Made by a program: the position numbers and the translations under genes
Source: Nematostella vectensis
Lineage: Eukaryota > Cnidaria > Anthozoa > Actiniaria > Edwardsiidae
Reading direction: 5' to 3'
NCBI RefSeq assembly: GCF_932526225.1
Contig: NC_064041.1
Coordinates: 11,700,813 to 11,764,812 of the forward strand
Length of the DNA stretch: 64,000 nucleotides
The notes under the pieces: generated by a model
Seen by the model: the letters and a program-made list of their open reading frames with translations, nothing else
Told to the model about the DNA's origin: nothing
Databases searched by the model: none
In this document: positions 32,540-45,804 of the stretch, in pieces
How the letters are laid out: each line of letters begins with the position of its first letter
Position numbering within the stretch: position 1 is the first letter of the stretch

Positions 32540-35500
32540 GTAAGGAATATAAGATTTGAAAATCTGACGCTAATTATTGGGTTTGGATAGCATCCAACCA
32601 AATACAGCTTTACCTTCGCCGCGGTTACAGGTGAAAATGGTTGTCCAAAATAAACCGCAAATATCTGCCTCAAAATAACTGCGAAACCATTTCTTTGTTT
32701 TAAATAATGGCTGCATTTATTTAATTGAGCGATTATTTTCTTGGTTGAGGATGTTTTTATTCATTTGAATTGAAATTGTTTGCGTGACGCCAAATCCCCC
32801 TGGAAACATCCCATACATTGTCTTTTTTATATTCAAAACAAAGTTAATCCTAGTTTGAAATAGTTATGATTTATAGAATATTTAGTGAGATATTCATACT
32901 GGTCCTGCAGATTCATTCCAATATTATGTCTGTAAAGTGTTTGAAATATTATCAACAGTCCTTGAAAATCCTTGAAAACTATTACTGGAAGAAACAAATA
33001 TTAACTAAGCTTACTTAGTATGATGAATATTGTGAATTTTTACGATAATGCCAGTCATGAACAAATGGAACAACCCGTCCTCTCGTTCTATTTTTCCGCT
33101 GCTGTATGATTGGGCAAAGAAAAAATCATATTGTAGGGTTGTCTTCGTAAGAAAAACACTTTATTCTGACAAGTCTAAGCTTTTTCTTTATCCTTCCTAC
33201 TTTAGCATTCTATTCCAAACTCTTCCAATTTTTCTATGAAGTCCTACTTTTCTATTTTTGCATTGAATCCTACTTTTCCACTTTTGCAGAAGTCCTGCTT
33301 TTTCCCTTCTTGCATTGCATTCCTATTTTTCCACTTTTGAGTTCCATTCCTAATTTCCCACTTTTTGGATTGAAGTCTTACTTTTCCAATTTCACATTTT
33401 TTTACTTTTCCACTTTTTCATTGTATTTCGACATTTCACTTTTTTGATTGAAGTCCTACGTTGCCACTTTCACATTTTACTTTTTCACTTTTGCATTGTA
33501 TTCTTCTTTTCCACTTTTGAGTTTTATTTCCACTTTTCCATTTTTTGCATTGTACTTCTACTTTTCACTGAAGCATTGTATTACTACTTTTTACCTTTGC
33601 ATTGAATTCCTTTTTAACAATATTATTTTCCTTGGTCTACAGGTCGAGGGTCAAAATCTCGCTCAGCTAACTTGGATGCCATCGAAAGGTTACGTGCCGG
33701 GAGTGCTCTTACTCGTGCATCTTGTCTTGAAAGTTCAAAATTTGCCACAGGTCTGTTATGTCTTTGCTGCCCTTTTTTTGCAATACAGTACATTTCCTGT
33801 GTAAATCGACTTTTGGATACCAGATCTGGGGTACTGGAATCTCCATACTAGTCCAACCCTATGACAAATTTATTAATGACATTATTCCCTTCCATTGTTG
33901 TATCTCTTTCTTTAATACGCTCCAGTGCATTTTATTGTTATAGACAATGCCACTGATAAATTTGTTAGTGAATTGGAGAACCCTGGGTGAGGGTGTTTGG
34001 GGTGTAAGAGCACACTGTCCTCCCACCCATATACATGCTCCCATGCCAAACAATTGAATGAGTATTTTCCCCTGCTGTATTTATTCTGTAGATGACGGTA
34101 AGCTGTCTGAGGATAGTGGTGCAGTGGATCTGCAGTGTTCCAGTGAGGATGAACAGCTTATTCAGCATCTCATCACAAAAGGTAGAGCCTCACTTAATTA
34201 TTAATTATTGACCATTTGCCTTCAGTTGTTCATCTGCAAAAAGGCAGAGTAATAAACCTTACATTCCTTACCAAATAGCCCAGAGTTATAGCACAGGGGA
34301 ACCTCTCAATACTGTCAATCACATTTAAGTGCATCAGGGTACTGCATTCACTCACAGAACAGCAAAATTGCATTTGGACAACAGTTCTTGCCAATGAGAG
34401 TTATTTCCTTGGTGTCTTCTATTAATAGAGTACCTACTCTACTGTACATATAGCTTCCATGGGTTATCCATTCACTACTCAGGGATCTTTAAATCGTACT
34501 GTAAACAACAGGAACGCAAGAGTAGTGCAAGTCACCACAAAGATCTGATAAACATGAACTTCAAGGTCATGCATTAGATTAAGTAAAAACAACTTTTTGG
34601 ATTATAATAGATCAATTTTTATAGCCCTTATTCATTTCAAGCACATTGACGGTTTGGCATTTATGTATTGTTGTAAATCAGCAATGGGGACACTCTTTAT
34701 GCAAACCTCTCTCCAATGATACCCACTGTTTATATATGCCTCTCTTTATGCAAACCTCTCTCCAATGATCCCCACTGTTTATATATGCCTCTCTTTATGC
34801 AAACCTCTCTCCAATGATCCCCTCTGTTTATATATGCCTATCTTTATGCAAACCTCTCTCCAATGATCCCCACTGTTTATATATGCCTCTCTTTATGCAA
34901 ACCTCTCTCCAATAATCCCCACTGTTTATATATGCCTCTCTTTATGCAAACCTCTCTCCAATGATCCCCACTGTTTATATATACCTCTCTTTATGCAAAC
35001 CTCTCTCCAATGATCCCCACTGTTTATATATATGCCTTATTTGTCTTTATCTGTCCGCCATACAGGAGTAAAGGATTTTGAAGCAGCTGTAGAGCACTGG
35101 AACACGGCGGCAGACCACATTATACAGCAGCAGCAAGCATCCACAATAGTCGACGGAGAAATCCAAATTCATGAGAAAACACATCAGGAAATTACCCTTA
35201 GTACACTGCTCAGTAACGCCCAGCGGCTGCGTATGGCTATTGTTCTACAAGGCTTGGCCCCTAATGAGGCCTTTGCCATCACACCCCAGCGAGTCATGGG
35301 ATGGGTAGAGGAGGAGACGTTCCAGGCTGAAGAGGGGAACCCTGATGCCGACTCCGATGCTGATTCATTTGTTTCTGCATCAGAATCTGCTGCCCTTGAG
35401 GTAGATTAAAATATAAACATATATGTAATATGAACTAATAATACTGTAGACAGCCTTTTTAAGTGACTGAAGAACATCCAAAGACAGTACATACAGTATG

Positions 35501-38500
35501 TACTGTAAAAAAAAAAAATGGGAAAAGCCAGTTATTAATAAGCACTATTAGCCTTCTGAATATTTGAGGTAGTTTGGGTGCTGAAGGTTTCTTTTTCCTT
35601 GTCTGTACAAAACAAAAATAATATAATTATTCAAACCTCCAAAGGAGGCAGCTCGTTGAACTGATAGCCGGAGGGTTTTGAGGGGGCTGACAATACATAC
35701 TAGGAATGGATGCTACTAGGGCACAGTCATAGTAGGTACTGTATCATGTGAAAAAAGGATATACAGTACTTGATAGTCCTTCATTGAGAAATGGCCTTGT
35801 GCACCCCTTCCCCCAAGGTTAATGTCTGCGTACAAGGGATCTCATTCGCTTGATTTTAACAAGCGCCTGCCGACATGACGGAAAAACATGACGTGATGCT
35901 TCAAATAAGCCCATTTCACATCAATATAAGGCTGCGAATTTCTCTGAGTACTTAGTAACCTATAGCAAACAAAATATCAAGTGTGACTTTTTTTAAATTG
36001 ATGCGCCTTTTTTAAAGTGTCATTAAAATTTGAGCTTTTCATCCCTGAGCTGATACACAGGGCAATGTTGTCAAGGAAAAATTATCTTAAAAAGCCAAAA
36101 TCTGGTTATGTGCACTTCTGCCTCACGTTATTTGTGTTTTGAAAATCAGTAGGAACCTATAGCCATTGTAAGAAATTGTGTCTTCTCTCTCTATCTGGAA
36201 TTGCGTGTTTTCCAGGTTTTTCCATAATGTCGCGCCTGCCGTGATAAATTGAGTTGTGTCCCATGATAAAGATGACAATGAGAAATGTGTGATTTTACAG
36301 TATGATGACCTTATTGATGACAAGTTTATTCGAGAATCAGAACAGTTAAGGATGTTCAGACAAACCATAATCAAAGCTGCAGGCAGCCACAGGTGGGTCT
36401 AATTTATATATTTCAGGGGATACTCTATATATTTCAGGGGATACTCTATATATTTCAGGGGGTACTCCATATATTTCAGGGGCAAAATCACACTTCAACA
36501 CTCCCATCCTTGCTGCTACCCAGATGTACCATGTATTTTTGCGGGGTAACAACTTAACCTGATATTTTGAGAATACTGTAGAAAAATAGAAAACCTTGTG
36601 GGTGTCTTGGGATTTGACGTTTTACCACTCACTATGAAATAGTTCCTATTAGAAACAAGAAACAGACGGGTAATGTAATGAAACTCTATTCTATTGAACT
36701 CATAATTCCGGTATGTGCAGAAGGTTGTAGTTCTGAAATTTGACCTTGGGAGAGTGTTAAAAGTCTCAATGATTTTGTGGGTTTAGAATTCAAGGTCAAG
36801 TAAAGTATTTTTTGGGTAATCAGCCTGACAGTGTAGCATAACAAATAAAGTTACTTAGAGTATTTAATGTGTTCTGCATGATCTTTTAACTAGATCTTTA
36901 AAATTGATTAACTTAATTTGGTAAGAATATATTCATTTTGTAACAAATTTATAAAAAGACGCTAATAAGATGATTGTGTTTTTAGCCACTTGGAGTTGTA
37001 TGTGACAGGGCTGGAGCACTATGCAAGGTGTGACGTTGAGTGCAGGAAAATGAGGTAAGGCGTCTGTCTGTCTCTTTGTTATTGGGCAACAAGTTCCAGA
37101 CAGAGATGGTTTGTTTCTCCAGCAAGCCACCCAAACATTGGTCTTTCTCCTCCCCTCATGCCAGTCCACTGTATGACTCTATGTATTTGTCCGTCTCTTC
37201 GTTATTGGCACCAAGTTCAAGACAAAGATGGTTTGTTTCTCCAACAAGCCACCCAAACATTGGTCTTTTTCCTCCCCTCATGCCAGTCCACTGTATGACT
37301 CTGTGTATTTGTCTGTCTCTTCGTTATTGGGCACCAAGTTCCAGACAGAGATGGTTTGTTTCTCCAGCAAGCCACCCAAACATTGGTCTTTCTGCTTCGC
37401 TGCATACCTTTCCACTGTGTGACTCTGTGTATTTGTCTGTCTCTTTGTTATTGGACACCAAGATCCAAACAGAGATAATTTGTTTCAGTCCACTGTATGA
37501 CTCTGTGTATTTGTCCGTCTCTTCGTTATTGGCACCAAGTTCCAGACAGAGATGGTTTGTTTCTCCAACAAGCCACCCAAACATTGGTCTCTCTGCCTCG
37601 CTGCACGCCTGTCCACTGTGTGACTCTGTGTATTTGTCAGTCTCTTTATTGATTCACATTATCTGTCTTGTACACTGTTGTCTTCCATAATCACTCAAAC
37701 TGTACTCAACTTTGTTTTATAGGACTGCTGAAGTGGGTTGTGATAGTGACATGGAGTTTCTTGCCAAGGTCTATTGCCTGAGACAAGCATCTGAGGTAAT
37801 GTATGTAACAGGACATGGCTGTGCCATAATCATCTTTCACATCCTGACACTCATTACACATAACACAATACTCATTACACAAACAAATATAAAATAATAA
37901 AGCACCCAATCTTGATTCTTTTAACATAAGCATTAAATCATTGCCATTGTCATCATATTCAAAACTTTCCTTCCTCAGTCGTCATCAATTGTCTATATCA
38001 ACATTACCATCAGTATAATTCTTGTTGTGGCATAATTATTGTCAATCATTTTTTATCCATGGATCTTTAAAATACAGTAGGTGTAATAAACTTACACATA
38101 CATACAGTAGCACTCATATGATATCAGATCACCCACACGATTCAATGATTGCAATATTTGAATTGTCACATGTGTCTATTTTAGCTTGCCTTTTCCTCAA
38201 GAGACAACTGCACATGGTTTGCAAACAGTGGTCGCTTTCTTCTATCATCCATTATCAGAATAGCAGGAAAGGTCAGCTCTTAAATGCTTATACTTTTAAA
38301 TTATTAATTTTACAAGAAACAGCCTTCACTTCAGTATGATTTATCATCTTGTAGACAATAGGATGTACTGGGATACATAAAAGTTTAAGGAATTATTGTT
38401 TTGAGTTACAGTAACGTTTTGTACAGTAGATATGCAATGTTAGCTCAATCAGGCAGTTTTAAAATATTTTGACTACGTTAAAAATGGACGAGTTGTAAAG

Positions 38501-41500
38501 GTGCGCATTTATTCAAGAGTCCTGCAGTTAAAAATCCAATCATATCAAATTTGAAGAAACACTAGCATTCAACACTAATGTATCATGAACAGATATCACA
38601 TTTGAAAATGCTCTAACATTTTTCACACAAACTTGTCGTACTCTATGGTTTTCAGAACCCAACAGACTTCATCGCAGCATTTGATGAGCTGCTGGAGTAC
38701 TGTGCTGCACCTGAGAACTTGTCCCAAATTGAGGAAGAGCTGCAGACAAGGGGGGTGAGTATACAACTTGTTGGTGCATATGTACATGTAACGACATGGG
38801 GGAAGGGGTGTGACATGTATTGTGTGTCATTGACAATGTCACCAGCTTACTGCAGGCTGATTACATAACAATATCCAACGAATTGTAATTGAAAACACGA
38901 AAAATATTTCAGAATTGTAAAAGCAGTATGTCTATGCAAGTTTCTTTGAGGATGTGACTGATAATTTAGAGCAGATGGTCTGTTAAATAGCGCGGATTCT
39001 AATAGATTCCATTGTCTCTTGTTGGTGAGGTTTCCTGCAGCCCTCCGGTAGTGGACTGTTCACAGGCCAACGACATGGGGGTGTAAAGCGTGACCACGCC
39101 AAAAACAAAAGAGTTGACTTACTTAAAAAATTACATTAAGGCGCACAAAGTATAACATTATAAAGGCTAGCGAACCCCTATTTGACCATCAGAATGGGAA
39201 CAATGCCTACTAGAATATCTCATGCCTACTAGTCCCAGGCATTTTTATACAAGTTTGTGATTAGTTTTCCTGTGGTTGGTTATAAAAGCAAAGGAAACCA
39301 TCTCTATCTCTCTCTGGGCTGCCTTTCTCCACCCCCCCACCCCCTCCTTGCCTCACGATAAAACACAGGGATCCTGATAAGAACATCAGGAATAAGTCTT
39401 GCTCTTGTTGCCAGGTGCCAATGCTGTCTTTCTATGATGTCATCCTTGACTACGTGCTGCTTGATGCGTTTGATGACTTGGCCACGCCCCCGTACTCTGT
39501 TGCCACAGCGATACAGAACCGTTGGTTATCTGCTAGTATAAAAGAAACGGTAAGTTTGGTTATTAAATTTAGGGTGTGTGTTACTACAACCCAAGTTCAG
39601 AGAAAATATAATAAATTAAAATAATAGCGGAGCCAGCGCGGCTGCAGGCCGCGCGCGGAGCTCCATAGGTTTGGTCATAAACTACAGTAGGCGACTCAAA
39701 ATTTGTAGTCAACGACGTCATGTCACACGCTGTCAGCTATCTGTACCACTCACGTGACCAGCTCATGCAACCAGGCCAGCTAATTGATTGATCACTCTAA
39801 ACCAATGACAGACTGGCTCCGACAGGAACTGGGGGGTGGGGAGGGGGGCTTGGAAAGCCGGGGGGGGGGGGGGCTAAGCCTATTCTGACTTTCGACATCA
39901 AACGATCAATGGAACACAAGCTGGCAGGGAAGAATTGACAAAAAAAGTGTTTAATAGAGAAAATGCAACTAACTATCCAGACAAATGGCCGTATGAAGAT
40001 AAGAATTTGAAGGATACATCTGTCTACTGCTTTGTAGGAACTGCTTTGTTCTTACAAGCTTGGAATATCGGCTCGACTTCTTTACCTGGTGCGGTGGTTG
40101 AAAACTTTATAGTTTAAGGAAAAGGCTACAAAACCAGCATCATCATCAGGGAATTGTCGAGGCTCTGCACTTCTATTCTCATTATGATGTTACAGAGCAA
40201 AAATCAAAAAATAAAAGCTTTATTTATGATAGCTAAAATACGGAATTGTACTCCTATACGAGCGAACACCACAAGGCAAACAACATGGACAGTCAAGGTG
40301 AGTTTCAATTGAAAATAGTGTGAATAGAATATATGAATCAAAACGTAACTCCTGTCATATTCCTTTTAAGTGTAATTCTTTTTGTTTGCCAATTTTTTTT
40401 ATAATAATCCTCAAACAAAACGATTTTCGTCGTTTTACAACTTCTCTGATTTTCCCGGTGTCACTATTCAATCATCTTGCTGCCACTGTGTTTTTAATTG
40501 GCTGAGAGATCAATTTCTTGAACGCTGATTGGATGCTTTTTTGGCGCTGTTCTGTTATAATCGTAAAAGAAACTTTGCCTCAATACAAATAAGAAAAATA
40601 CATCTACAAATCAAGACTTATCTATCTAGCTCAGGTAAGAACGACCTTGATGACTCATGTATACACAGTTGTGTTGGTAAAACTATGCATCATTAAGCTT
40701 ATTTAATTGAGAATTCATTTGCTATTTATTGGCAAAAGTGTGAGGAAAACAAAAAGCATTTCGAAATCATCCTTGAAAAGTCTTTCTCTTTTCTTTATCT
40801 CCTGTCTATGCTGTTTTTTTTTTGTCCCAAAGTTTATGTTAAATACACAAAACGTCAAAATGTCTTTCTTTCTTTCTTATATAAAGTCAATATTGATCTG
40901 TTGTCTGTTTCTGTTTGGTAAGGATACTAATCTAATCAATCTTCTAATCATCTAATCAATAGTTTTCCTCTATGTTTATTCGACTCATGTTTTTAGAAAA
41001 TTAGAAAATTGAAATAACAACGAACGATTTTTTTCTGATTCAGGTGAACTGTTAATACCCAAAAGCCACGATGTGAGACTGAATGAAGACATGGATGATG
41101 AGCAGCATATTAACCAAATTATTTAGCTTTCCTTTCTCCCCTTTAAAATATGTTTTTCCTTTTCAATCAATCTGCATTCTTCCCCTAAGAAAAATATTTT
41201 TGATGTTTGGTTGATATTGCCCTAAAATTTTAGCAACTTAAATGAACAAAACTGATTTCTTTTTCCTTTTTAAGGGGGGGGGGGGGGGGTTGTCCCAAGT
41301 GCTATGCTCTGTTCATTCTTTTGTGGGATTCAAGCTACTTATGAGTAGCAATAATTTGATTCACTATTTAGCATCCTTTGTGCATTTAAGATATTATAAA
41401 ATAGATACATTCAAGTTTATTCAGAACCTACATTTCTGCGTCTGCGTAAAATTGCTGTTTACCATTCCCATTTACTCAAAAAGACTCCCATAAAAATAGA

Positions 41501-44280
41501 AGGGGATGATCAATCTCAACCCTAAGGGATAACACTTCGGGTGTGGTCAGTAATTCCTACCCCCATAAGGTAGCACATTAGGTGCGGTCAAGCAATTTCT
41601 TTCTCTAAGCATTTTGAACACTCCCTAAGGAAAAGCAGTTAGCATAATTTCTTACCCTTAAGATAGGACAAAGAACCCCATCTGACTATTTTAGGAGGAG
41701 CCCTCCCCCTCCTTAATGGATGCTGTCAAATGTGATTTCTCTTTTCTTATCTATGCTAACTTTGTCTGGGGTTTTAATTGGGAGGTTAACATTTAAGAAT
41801 GATATAACTGTGCTGTTAGACTGAAGTAGGAAAAGGATAGGGAATTGTAATATTTGTATTTACAAAGATTTGTAGTTGCATCTTCCAGCAATTTGGTACC
41901 TGTACCTGTACTGTATTTCAAAAATGGTTTAAAATTTTTCATAGGTATTTTTGGGCGCAAAATGTTGGGCTCTCTTGCCGCAAACATCTACTGAAGTCTC
42001 TTGATCTTCTAAGCTGTACTCAACAAAAAAACTGAGTAATGATGTACATGGCAAGGCACATATATGTTAGATTATTTGATTATAGAAATGTAAAATAGGA
42101 AATATCTCTTCAGTATCAGTTTTCTAACAAATGAAGCTACACAGAGCACTGTTAATAAATAAAACTAAAATTTCAGCAATAATTTTTTTTGTTAAGCTAC
42201 CAAAGAAGTGGTGATTGGGAGAAGGTCCAGCATTTCATTACGGTGGGAGATAAAATAAAATCCAGCTTGTACCGAGCATTTTATAATGTTACTTGCAGGC
42301 ACTTACGACTGCTATCTGGGGTGTACTGAAAGCCAAGGCATCCTATCTTAAGGTAACAGACTACAAACTGTTGTTCGAACGACCTGTTATGCATTTCATT
42401 CTATTTTCATTATCTGATGAATATAGTAAATTTAAAAGACAACTTTCGATGGAATGGGGACCATCTGTCAAGATTTTGGTTTGGATCTCAGACCTAAGGT
42501 TTCAGTTATCTTAAAAGTGGTCTATTAAATGAAAAAAAAAAAAAAAAGAAAACCAACCAGAGAAAAAAGGACAAGATTTGTAGTTTGTAGTACAAGTTTG
42601 TATACACCTATTTCATGGAGAATGCATGTATCGTAACACACAGTGGCTCAATGTTAATAATCACATAAACAAGAAACGTGAATAAAAACTAATCCAGGTT
42701 TGGTAAGTTCTACAGTAGCATTCTTGTTTATGGTTTTGTAAACATTCACATGGCTTACAGTGACCAGGATTCAGACATTTATACGTCATCCATGTATCAG
42801 GTAGGGCTGGGAGGGTTACGACACAGGGATGCGTACCCCTCGCTAACGTGACTGCCTACAGTTTCAGTTTCAGTTTAATCTTTGTTTATCAAGGGTAGCA
42901 TATTTAACCGAATATTCAGTTTTCTAACATATGGCTCTCGGTTAGTAAGCACTGTCACTGGGGGTGGTCACTGCCAGAGGGTTTATTGCGTCCCCAGTGG
43001 TTCTTTTTCGTCCCTTCGGTTCAGGTTAGTGTAGTGCAGCTTGAAGAGACGGGATCTCTGGTTTAGTGTCCTTATCCGAGACGACTGGAAACACGGGAGA
43101 ATAACTTCAACTCACTTGTGACACAAATTCGAATCAAGGCAGGAACCCGGAAAAATCCCCAGTTTGAGTCAGGATTCGAACCTGGGCCACAGCGTTGAGA
43201 GGCCGTTATCTAATGTTTGTTCACCTGTCTCTAGGATCAATTCGGGTACATGGCCCACTTTTACGTCGTCTCGCAGTACATCCTTCCCGTACTAGCATGG
43301 GGGTTCCTCGGACCTGATAACGAGCTGAGAGGACTCTGTGAATACTTCAAGGTGAGGGACATAGGAAAGGAAAGGCTTCAAGCCTTGTGGAGTATTGGAA
43401 AGGTTGTGCATAAGTCAATTTTTGTTTTAAGGTTCCTGAAATATTACTGAAATAATGTATTTGTTACCGCTAATAAGGTGCCTTAGTGGGTTTGAAGGTC
43501 ACCAATTCAAAAATATATGGCAGAGGTAAATCTGCTGTTAAAGGGTAAGCTCCTCCCACCCCCGTGCTCGAATTTGCAATTATAATCAGAAAACTTCCAC
43601 ACTAGCAATCACAAATTATAAGTCTCCTGTAAAATTGCTTATCTCTGAGCCTCAGTCGGCTGGAATAAAACAATTTTTTTTGCAATGTAACAATACAGTT
43701 GTGTTGAGAGATTGATAAATTAGTAATTTGCTGTCCACTTACGTTTTCGGTGTAAAATTTTATATTTTGCGCTATCCAAAATCTAACGCACATTCATAAA
43801 TTATTATCGCGCTGTGATGAAAATGCTCGTATTTTAGAGCGCACACAGCTTGGTATAGTATTATTTTACAATAAATAGAAACATTTTAGGTGGACAACTC
43901 TAGGAATGATATTTGATTTGGTTTGGAATATGAAATTTGAATTTAGCGCTCAGAGCAATTGTCCTGACATGTTGACTCATTGACGGCTGATTGATAACTG
44001 ATTGTTTTTGAGCCTGGGAGTGGGAGGAGCTTTCCCTTTTATAGCGGAACTTCGTGTTCAAGGTTTGAGTGTAATGTATAGCTATGTCTGGTTCCAGGGT
44101 CAAATGCTTGGTTACATCCGGGACGTGTTTAGCTTCCGAACTGCAGACTACAGCTCAGTAAAAACTCTTTCCCATTCCATCATCACCCTGGCTCGGCAGC
44201 GAAGTGAAGTTTTAACAAAGCGATTGGAACTAGCTCTTCCTGAAGATCAGTTGCCTTCTGAGCTCTTCAATGTCTACTGA
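32386..44280 (+). CDS. MIGA: Mitoguardin (MIGA/FAM73 family), complete, 12 exons
   Basis: Exons: 32386-32539, 33643-33750, 34092-34181, 35066-35400, 36301-36392, 36986-37054, 37723-37795, 38656-38754, 39415-39549, 42299-42352, 43235-43351, 44098-44280. All phases join, giving about 502 aa, shorter than the roughly 600 aa of human MIGA1/2. An N-terminal membrane segment anchors the protein in the mitochondrial outer membrane. A Ser-rich linker and an acidic stretch with an FFAT-like motif follow. The long helical C-terminal domain includes VPMLSFYDVILDYVLLDAFD and ends LPSELFNVY. Known family roles are mitochondrial fusion through phospholipase D6 (MitoPLD) and ER-mitochondria or lipid-droplet contact via VAP binding, with lipid transfer by the C-terminal domain. 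One family member in this invertebrate fits the single-copy state before the vertebrate duplication. Confidence 0.92.
33225..33630. repeat. Degenerate T-rich tandem repeat upstream of MIGA exon 2
   Basis: Variants of ccacttttgcattgaagtcc recur with about 25-35 bp spacing up to the exon 2 acceptor. It is too diverged to count units reliably. Confidence 0.6.
34690..35040. repeat. 49-bp tandem repeat, about 7 units, ending beside the MIGA exon 4 acceptor
   Basis: The unit contains tttatgcaaacctctctcc and tgatccccactgtttatatatgcc. Spacing is 49 bp and copies are almost identical. The last unit ends about 25 bp before the CATACAG acceptor. Confidence 0.9.
35066..35400 (+). CDS. MIGA: MIGA exon 4 with FFAT-like motif
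   Basis: The exon encodes a helical segment (DFEAAVEHWNTAADHI) and ends with a strongly acidic Asp/Glu tract leading into DADSFVSASES. This matches the VAP-binding FFAT motif of MIGA2, in which a Ser/Thr near the core must be phosphorylated and upstream acidic residues dock first. The exon ends GAG|GTAGAT. Confidence 0.85.
35868..36242. mobile_element. MITE family B, copy 2 (intact)
   Basis: It is about 375 bp with inverted ends gacatgacggaaaaacatgacg and ttttccataatgtcg. Related copies lie at 12657-13262 and, inverted, at 53009-53389. It ends about 60 bp before MIGA exon 5. Confidence 0.75.
36301..44280 (+). CDS. MIGA: MIGA C-terminal helical domain (exons 5-12)
   Basis: Eight exons encode the conserved C-terminal domain. 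Recognisable blocks are LELYVTGLEHYARCDVECRK, LAKVYCLRQASE, the ENLSQIEEELQTRG region, VPMLSFYDVILDYVLLDAF, YMAHFYVVSQYILPVLAWGF and FRTADYSSVKTLSHSI. In the family this domain mediates dimerisation and lipid binding. All acceptors are pyrimidine-rich and all donors begin GT. Confidence 0.88.
36400..36484. repeat. 21-bp tandem repeat, four units, after MIGA exon 5
   Basis: The unit is close to atatatttcaggggatactc. Each unit contains TTTCAG|GGG, an acceptor-like string, just downstream of the exon 5 donor. Confidence 0.8.
37062..37645. repeat. Tandem repeat of about 125 bp, starting just after the MIGA exon 6 donor
   Basis: Four to five units contain gtctgtctctttgttattgg, ccagacagagatggtttg and caagccacccaaacattgg. 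One unit is internally deleted. The array starts about 7 bp after the donor GTAAGG at 37055 but does not include exon sequence. Confidence 0.9.
38838..39060. mobile_element. MITE family A, copy 3
   Basis: It matches copy 1 through cacgaaaaatatttcag and gtgactgataatttagagcag, with diverged inverted ends (gtcaccagcttactg and tagtggactgttcac). It is in a MIGA intron. Confidence 0.7.
42876..43215 (-). mobile_element. tRNA-derived SINE-like element
   Basis: On the minus strand it has a pol III B-box-like GGTTCGAATCC at about 43155-43165 and a body rich in GGGGATTTTTCCGGGTTCC-type sequence. It ends in a short tandem tail of AAACTG units near 42860-42880. The 5' A box is not clear, so it may be truncated. 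It lies just before MIGA exon 11. Confidence 0.55.
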
Positions 44281-44323
44281 TTAGTACTGAAAGAGGAGTT
44301 ACCAAAAATGCTCGGCTACCCAG

Positions 44324-44450
44324 GGGCCGGGTTCCTAGAAAGCAGGTTAGCGCTAACCCAGGGATAAATACGGCTATCTTGACATTTGATTGGATAAAAA
44401 GAGCATTCATCCCTCGGCTAGCATTAGCTACTTTCTAGGAACCCGGCCCA
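44324..44450. mobile_element. 127-bp hairpin MITE
   Basis: The termini gggccgggttcctagaaag and ctttctaggaacccggccc are perfect inverted repeats, and the interior also partly pairs (gctaacccaggg and ccctcggctagc). It lies about 45 bp after the MIGA stop, probably in the 3' UTR. Confidence 0.85.
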
Positions 44451-44484
44451 GGGCGCGAATTTATTTTTAGAGTTGTCGTGGGCG

Positions 44485-45300
44485 CTAATGCCTGGTGCAC
44501 ACTAGTTACATAACGACATGGGCACGCACTCTTATCTTCGTATGTAAGTGTGAATGGTTCGACATTTTGACATAAACCCGACATAAGAGAAAAAACATGT
44601 TTTTTCTCTTATGTCATTATGTCGGGCTTAACAGAGTGTGCGCGCCTGTGTTGTTACGTAGTTATGTCACTAGTGTGCCCTAGGCATTAGCATCCACCCA
44701 TGTTATGTCTGATGCACACTAGCAACACAACAACATGGGCGCGCGCACTCTTATCTTCGTATGTTCAAGTGTGAATGGTTCGACATTTTGACATAAACCG
44801 GACATAACGACATGGACTTAACGACATAAGAGTTTTTTTTTTCTTTTATGTCATTATGTCGGGCTAAACAGAGTGCGCGCGCCCATGTCGTTATGTCACT
44901 AGTGTGCATTAGGCATCAGTCGAAGCGGGGGCGTTACATATCTCAAAACTCTATTGAATATATGCCATGCCTTTATTTCTGCACTAAAGTAAGAAAAATG
45001 AAAAAACGCAGTTCGAGTTAAATCATCGAACAGTTAGTAACTGAACACTTTTTAGTCTAAAAAAAGAGTAACATGGGCGTGGATGCTAATGCCTAATGCA
45101 CACTAGTGACATAACGACATGGGCGCGCGCACTCTTTTAAGCCCGACATAACAACATGGACATAATGACATAAAAGAAAAAACGTCTTTTTTCTCTTATG
45201 TCGTTATGTTGGGCTTATGTCGAACCATTCACACTTGAACATATAAACATAAGGGTGCACGCGCCTATGTCATTATGTTACTAGTGTGAACAAGGCATAA
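44485..45300. mobile_element. Three consecutive copies of a palindromic foldback MITE
   Basis: Copies at about 44485-44695, 44705-44919 and 45082-45300 each start with atgcacactagtgacataac-like sequence and end with its inverse (gttatgtcactagtgtgc). The centre is palindromic around gacataagagaaaaaac. The third is separated from the second by about 160 bp of unique sequence. Confidence 0.85.
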
Positions 45301-45804
45301 AAGCCTTACGTTCGGTCATTTTCTTTGAATGCGGTCAGTTCACCGACAACCCTAGTCGTTTCGAGACGTTTTATTGCTACAAACATGATGTATAACTCTC
45401 CTATACTAGACAAGTTATATTCTGGGCTGATATGTTTCTAGTTCGGAGTGGGTATTGGGAGATTGGCACTAAAATTGTTTTAAAATAAGCAAATGTTTTG
45501 TGGATTCTTCAGCAACCAAAAATGGACATTTTGAATATAAAATCACTTATATTTATCATTTTTAAAGTACTTGCAGAAATTTAGCATATTTAAAATTTTC
45601 TTTTTTAGAAGGGGCTGAAAAGGTAATTTAAACTCTGCCTTCTTGACCTATTGTTAGGTCTTCTTTCGACGTCTGCCCTATTTCTAAATAATCAAATTTT
45701 TAAAAAATAATATAACTACGTTTTATAAAACTGCAAAAGAAATATGACGTGAAAAGAACAATTTCACCTCGAAACAGATAACATAAAATATAATAGACAA
45801 ATAA

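Noticed and set aside
37040-37690. A plus-strand ORF of 216 codons rich in Ser/Leu/Cys
   Set aside because: It reads through the 125-bp repeat directly after the MIGA exon 6 donor, in a frame unrelated to the exon.
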